From Anabaena sp051781005 (GTDB lineage: Bacteria; Cyanobacteriota; Cyanobacteriia; Cyanobacteriales; Nostocaceae): 64,000 nt of DNA. Each line of letters starts with the position of its first letter. Position 1 is the first letter of the stretch. The notes beneath the pieces were generated by a model. It was not told the DNA's origin. It saw only the letters and a program-made list of their open reading frames with translations, and did not search any database. A program made the position numbers and the translations under genes. Where the stretch lies: the NCBI RefSeq assembly GCF_051781005.1, contig NZ_JBPWOA010000020.1, forward strand, positions 124,001-188,000. Reading direction: 5' to 3'. Shown one piece after another: positions 61,478-64,000 of the stretch.

Positions 61478-61734
61478 TGAGTGTATCTTCCCTGTTAACT
61501 CCTGATGCTCAACTGGATTTGCGCGGTACTCCTTGTCCGATTAATTTTGTGCGGACAAAACTCCGTTTGGAGCAAATGCCAGATGGTGGTTTGTTGGAAG
61601 TCTGGTTAGATGCTGGAGAACCAATTGAACAAGTTCCTGATAGCCTGACAATGGCAGGTTTTCAAGTAGAAACTATTACGGATTGTTCTGGCTATTTTTC
61701 TCTGTTAGTACGCCGTCCTGTAGTTGCCGAATGA
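61477..61734 (+). CDS. TusA/SirA-like sulfur-carrier protein
   Basis: An 85-residue TusA-fold protein: LDLRGTPCPINFVRTKLRLE, GGLLEVWLDAGEPIEQVPDS, YFSLLVRR. The persulfide Cys is in the CPxP-type motif, here CPIN without the second proline. TusA proteins relay sulfur to tRNA thiolation and molybdenum cofactor. It overlaps dnaJ upstream (TAATG) and rsgA downstream (ATGA), so the three are translationally coupled. Confidence 0.88.
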   Translation: MSVSSLLTPDAQLDLRGTPCPINFVRTKLRLEQMPDGGLLEVWLDAGEPIEQVPDSLTMAGFQVETITDCSGYFSLLVRRPVVAE

Positions 61735-62903
61735 AAGGTGAAACTCTTGCTAATGGACATTTATGGGGTACGGTGTTAGCTGTACAGGCTAATTTTTATC
61801 GAGTACAGATGGATGAGGTGGTCGTAGGGGCGAAGCATTCGGAAAACAGCCTTTGGCAAAAACTGATAATTGATCGCCCGAATGCTTCGCCCTTACAGGA
61901 GTCAGAAATAATAGAAATTTCTTCTTCACTGTCACCTTCTTCTCCCATTCTCCTCTGTACACGCAGAACACGCCTGAAAAAAATTGGTCAACAGGTGATG
62001 GTGGGCGATCGCGTGATTGTGGAAGAACCTGATTGGTCTGGAGGGCGGGGAGCTATTGGTGATGTTCTCCCCCGACAAAGTGAGTTAGACAGACCAGCGA
62101 TCGCTAATGTTAACCAAATCCTACTGGTATTTGCGGTAGCTGATCCGCCTTTAGAACCTGTCCAATTGAGCAGATTTTTAATCAAAGCTGAGTCTACAGG
62201 CGTTGATGTGCTGCTGTGCCTGAATAAATGTGATCTAATTTCCCCTCTTGAAAAACAGCAAATTAGCGATCGCTTACTGGCTTGGGGTTATCAACCACTT
62301 TTTATCAGTGTTCAAAACCAAATTAATATTGACCACATAGCAAACTATTTAAACAATAAAATTACTGTGATTGCTGGGCCTTCCGGTGTGGGAAAATCAA
62401 GCTTGATTAATGGATTAATTCCCGATATCAACCTGCGAGTGGGAGAAGTTTCTGGGAAATTAGCCCGTGGTCGCCATACTACCCGTCATGTAGAATTATT
62501 TGAAATGCCCAGTGGTGGTTTGCTGGCTGATACTCCCGGTTTTAACCAACCTGATTTGGATTGTAGCCCAGAAGAATTAATTTACTATTTCCCAGAAGCC
62601 AGAAAACGGTTAGAAGTTGGTAGTTGTCGGTTTAGTGATTGTACCCATCGAGATGAGCCAGATTGTGCTGTGGGTAAGGACTGGGAACGATATACACATT
62701 ATTTAGAATTTTTAGAGCAAGCGATCGCTCGTCAAACCCATCTTAAGCAGCAAGCTGACCCCGAATCTAGTCTGAAGTTAAAATCCAAAGGCAAAGGTCA
62801 GAGTCAGTACGAGCCAAAGCTAGAAAGTAAAAAATATCGCCGCATTTCCCGCAAAACTCAATTACAGGACTTACAGGAGTTATATCGAGAGAGTGAGGAA
62901 TAG
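61731..62903 (+). CDS. rsgA: Ribosome-maturation GTPase RsgA
   Basis: A 390-residue circularly permuted GTPase that checks 30S subunit maturation. The start at 61731 overlaps the previous stop (ATGA). An N-terminal OB fold is followed by G4 LNKCD, G1 GPSGVGKSSLI, G2 RHTTRH, G3 ADTPGF, and a zinc knuckle CRFSDCTHRDEPDC. Within the OB fold, residues about 32-56 (AKHSENSLWQKLIIDRPNAS) are encoded by an inserted palindromic repeat. The C-terminal tail is Lys-rich and probably binds rRNA. Confidence 0.95.
   Translation: MKGETLANGHLWGTVLAVQANFYRVQMDEVVVGAKHSENSLWQKLIIDRPNASPLQESEIIEISSSLSPSSPILLCTRRTRLKKIGQQVMVGDRVIVEEPDWSGGRGAIGDVLPRQSELDRPAIANVNQILLVFAVADPPLEPVQLSRFLIKAESTGVDVLLCLNKCDLISPLEKQQISDRLLAWGYQPLFISVQNQINIDHIANYLNNKITVIAGPSGVGKSSLINGLIPDINLRVGEVSGKLARGRHTTRHVELFEMPSGGLLADTPGFNQPDLDCSPEELIYYFPEARKRLEVGSCRFSDCTHRDEPDCAVGKDWERYTHYLEFLEQAIARQTHLKQQADPESSLKLKSKGKGQSQYEPKLESKKYRRISRKTQLQDLQELYRESEE
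61824..61896. repeat. Palindromic repeat inserted in rsgA
   Basis: GTAGGGGCGAAGCATTCGG (61824-61842) and CCGAATGCTTCGCCCTTAC (61878-61896) are inverted repeats with one mismatch, around a 35-nt loop. The insert keeps the reading frame. Its GTAGGGGCG edge also occurs after rpaA. Confidence 0.85.
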
Positions 62904-62915
62904 GGGATTGGTCAG

Positions 62916-62992
62916 GAGTACTGAGTATCGAGTATCGAGTACCGAGTATCGAGTACCGAGTACCGAGTACCGAGTATTGAGTATTGAGTACT
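62916..62992. repeat. GAGTACC/GAGTATC tandem heptamers
   Basis: About ten degenerate heptamers (GAGTATC, GAGTACC, GAGTATT) follow the rsgA stop codon. Confidence 0.85.
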
Positions 62993-63174
62993 GTAATTGG
63001 TCATTGATATTTCTCCCCTGCCCCCTACCTGCTCCTAAGACAAATATTTACGGACACCTACTTAATTTTTTATTCCCTCAACTCCTGCAAAAATGAGCCC
63101 AATAAAGTCTTAAAATATTGTTAATTTCAGCCAAATCTCCCGACCTTCAATTTACAGAAACACACAGAATTATT

Positions 63175-64000
63175 ATGGCTATAGGCTACGTTGCACTTGT
63201 ACTTCACGCACATTTACCCTTCGTTCGTCACCCAGAAAGTGACTACGTGCTGGAAGAAGAATGGCTCTATGAAGCCATCACCGAAACATATATCCCCTTA
63301 TTGAAAGTATTTGAAGGCTTAAAGCGAGACGGTATCGACTTTAAAATCACGATGAGTATGACACCTCCCCTCGTGTCAATGCTACGTGATCCTCTGCTAC
63401 AAGAACGCTATGACGCACATTTAGCTCAACTAGAAGAACTTATAGAACTAGAAGCCGAGCGCAATGTCCAAAACGGTCATCTTCGTTATTTAGCTGAACA
63501 TTACGCAGCTGAGTTCAACGAAGCGCGTGAGCTATGGGAACGCTATGGTGGTGATTTAGTAACAGCTTTTAAAGGATTCCAAGATACTAATAACCTAGAA
63601 ATTATCACTTGCGGTGCTACTCACGGGTATTTACCGCTGATGAAAATGTATCCCCAAGCTGTATGGGCGCAAATTCAGGTAGCTTGTGAACATTACGAAG
63701 AAACTTTTGGCAAAGCACCCAGAGGTATTTGGTTGCCAGAATGCGCCTACTATGAAGGTTTAGACCGAATGTTGGCGGACGCAGGTTTGCGTTATTTCCT
63801 CACTGATGGACATGGTATTTTATACGCCCGTCCCCGTCCTCGCTTCGGTACTTATGCCCCCATTTTCACTGAGCCTGGTGTAGCAGCCTTTGGTCGAGAT
63901 CATGAATCGTCTCAACAGGTATGGTCTTCTGAAGTCGGCTATCCTGGTGCAGCTGAATATCGGGAATTTTACAAAGATTTGGGCTGGGAAGCTGAATATG
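63175..64000 (+). CDS. GH57 1,4-alpha-glucan branching enzyme, 3' end outside window
   Basis: Glycoside hydrolase family 57 protein, probably a branching enzyme acting on glycogen. The first 275 residues show the N-terminal HAHLPFVRHPESD motif, the TITMSMTPPLVSML-like strand, and the catalytic-nucleophile region RGIWLPECAYYEGLD, with FLTDGHG after it. Family members run to about 520-740 residues, so roughly half lies beyond the window. The reading frame is open to the last base. The start is the ATG at 63175, with no good ribosome-binding site. Confidence 0.9.
   Translation, partial: MAIGYVALVLHAHLPFVRHPESDYVLEEEWLYEAITETYIPLLKVFEGLKRDGIDFKITMSMTPPLVSMLRDPLLQERYDAHLAQLEELIELEAERNVQNGHLRYLAEHYAAEFNEARELWERYGGDLVTAFKGFQDTNNLEIITCGATHGYLPLMKMYPQAVWAQIQVACEHYEETFGKAPRGIWLPECAYYEGLDRMLADAGLRYFLTDGHGILYARPRPRFGTYAPIFTEPGVAAFGRDHESSQQVWSSEVGYPGAAEYREFYKDLGWEAEY

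Overview
The window is chromosomal DNA from a filamentous, heterocyst-type cyanobacterium (Nostoc/Anabaena-like). The evidence is psbK and psbM, an rpaA-type response regulator, a HetI-type phosphopantetheinyl transferase, a BioU suicide enzyme, a CphA2-like ligase, XisH/XisI proteins, many GCGATCGC (HIP1) octamers, AT-rich sequence, and heptameric tandem repeats between genes. No rRNA, tRNA, CRISPR array or intact transposase was seen.

Layout. 0-7 kb: a PilT-family ATPase (5' end outside the window), a KaiB-domain protein, a metallo-hydrolase, a nuclease-like/TPR fusion, two exported proteins and a PRC-barrel protein. 7.3-14.2 kb (all minus strand): an island of toxin-antitoxin debris plus a HEPN-RNase III fusion, lying between smc and a second, diverged copy of the smc 3' end. 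14.4-16.9 kb: a small cassette (PLP decarboxylase, acetyltransferase, a scrap of an NRPS adenylation domain) bounded by a 21-nt direct repeat. 16.9-25.3 kb: mostly core genes (GNAT, comF, TPR protein, cobS, tgt-psbK, ferredoxin, psbM, universal stress protein). 25.8-33.4 kb: a two-partner secretion locus. Its exoprotein reads as glycosyltransferase-TPS-CHAT in one frame; a divergent TpsB and a CHAT fragment follow. 33.4-44.5 kb: M3 peptidase, dienelactone hydrolase, acylphosphatase, DUF1823-like protein, DAHP synthase, CphA2-like ligase, hetI and a YheT-type hydrolase. 44.6 kb: rpaA. 45.5-49.6 kb: a second accessory cluster (ParDE-like pair, DUF433-XisH-XisI, XisI plus a nuclease-like protein, broken VapC with antitoxin). 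49.7-56 kb: bioU and the pilB-pilT-pilC operon. 57-63 kb: grpE-dnaK-dnaJ-tusA-rsgA, with overlapping dnaJ/tusA/rsgA. The window ends inside a GH57 branching-enzyme gene.

Themes. (1) The strongest candidate for something undescribed is the Swt1-type HEPN domain fused to RNase III plus dsRBD at 9.2-10.4 kb, in an island that appears to have used the smc 3' end as its site. (2) Three of the four recognisable toxin-antitoxin pairs have a broken toxin beside an intact antitoxin. (3) Intergenic-type repeats occur inside coding genes: about 47 codons in smc, a palindrome in rsgA, and the tail of tgt. (4) XisI occurs twice, once with XisH and once with an unrelated larger protein that may be nuclease-like. 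All assignments come from reading the sequence; no database search was run.
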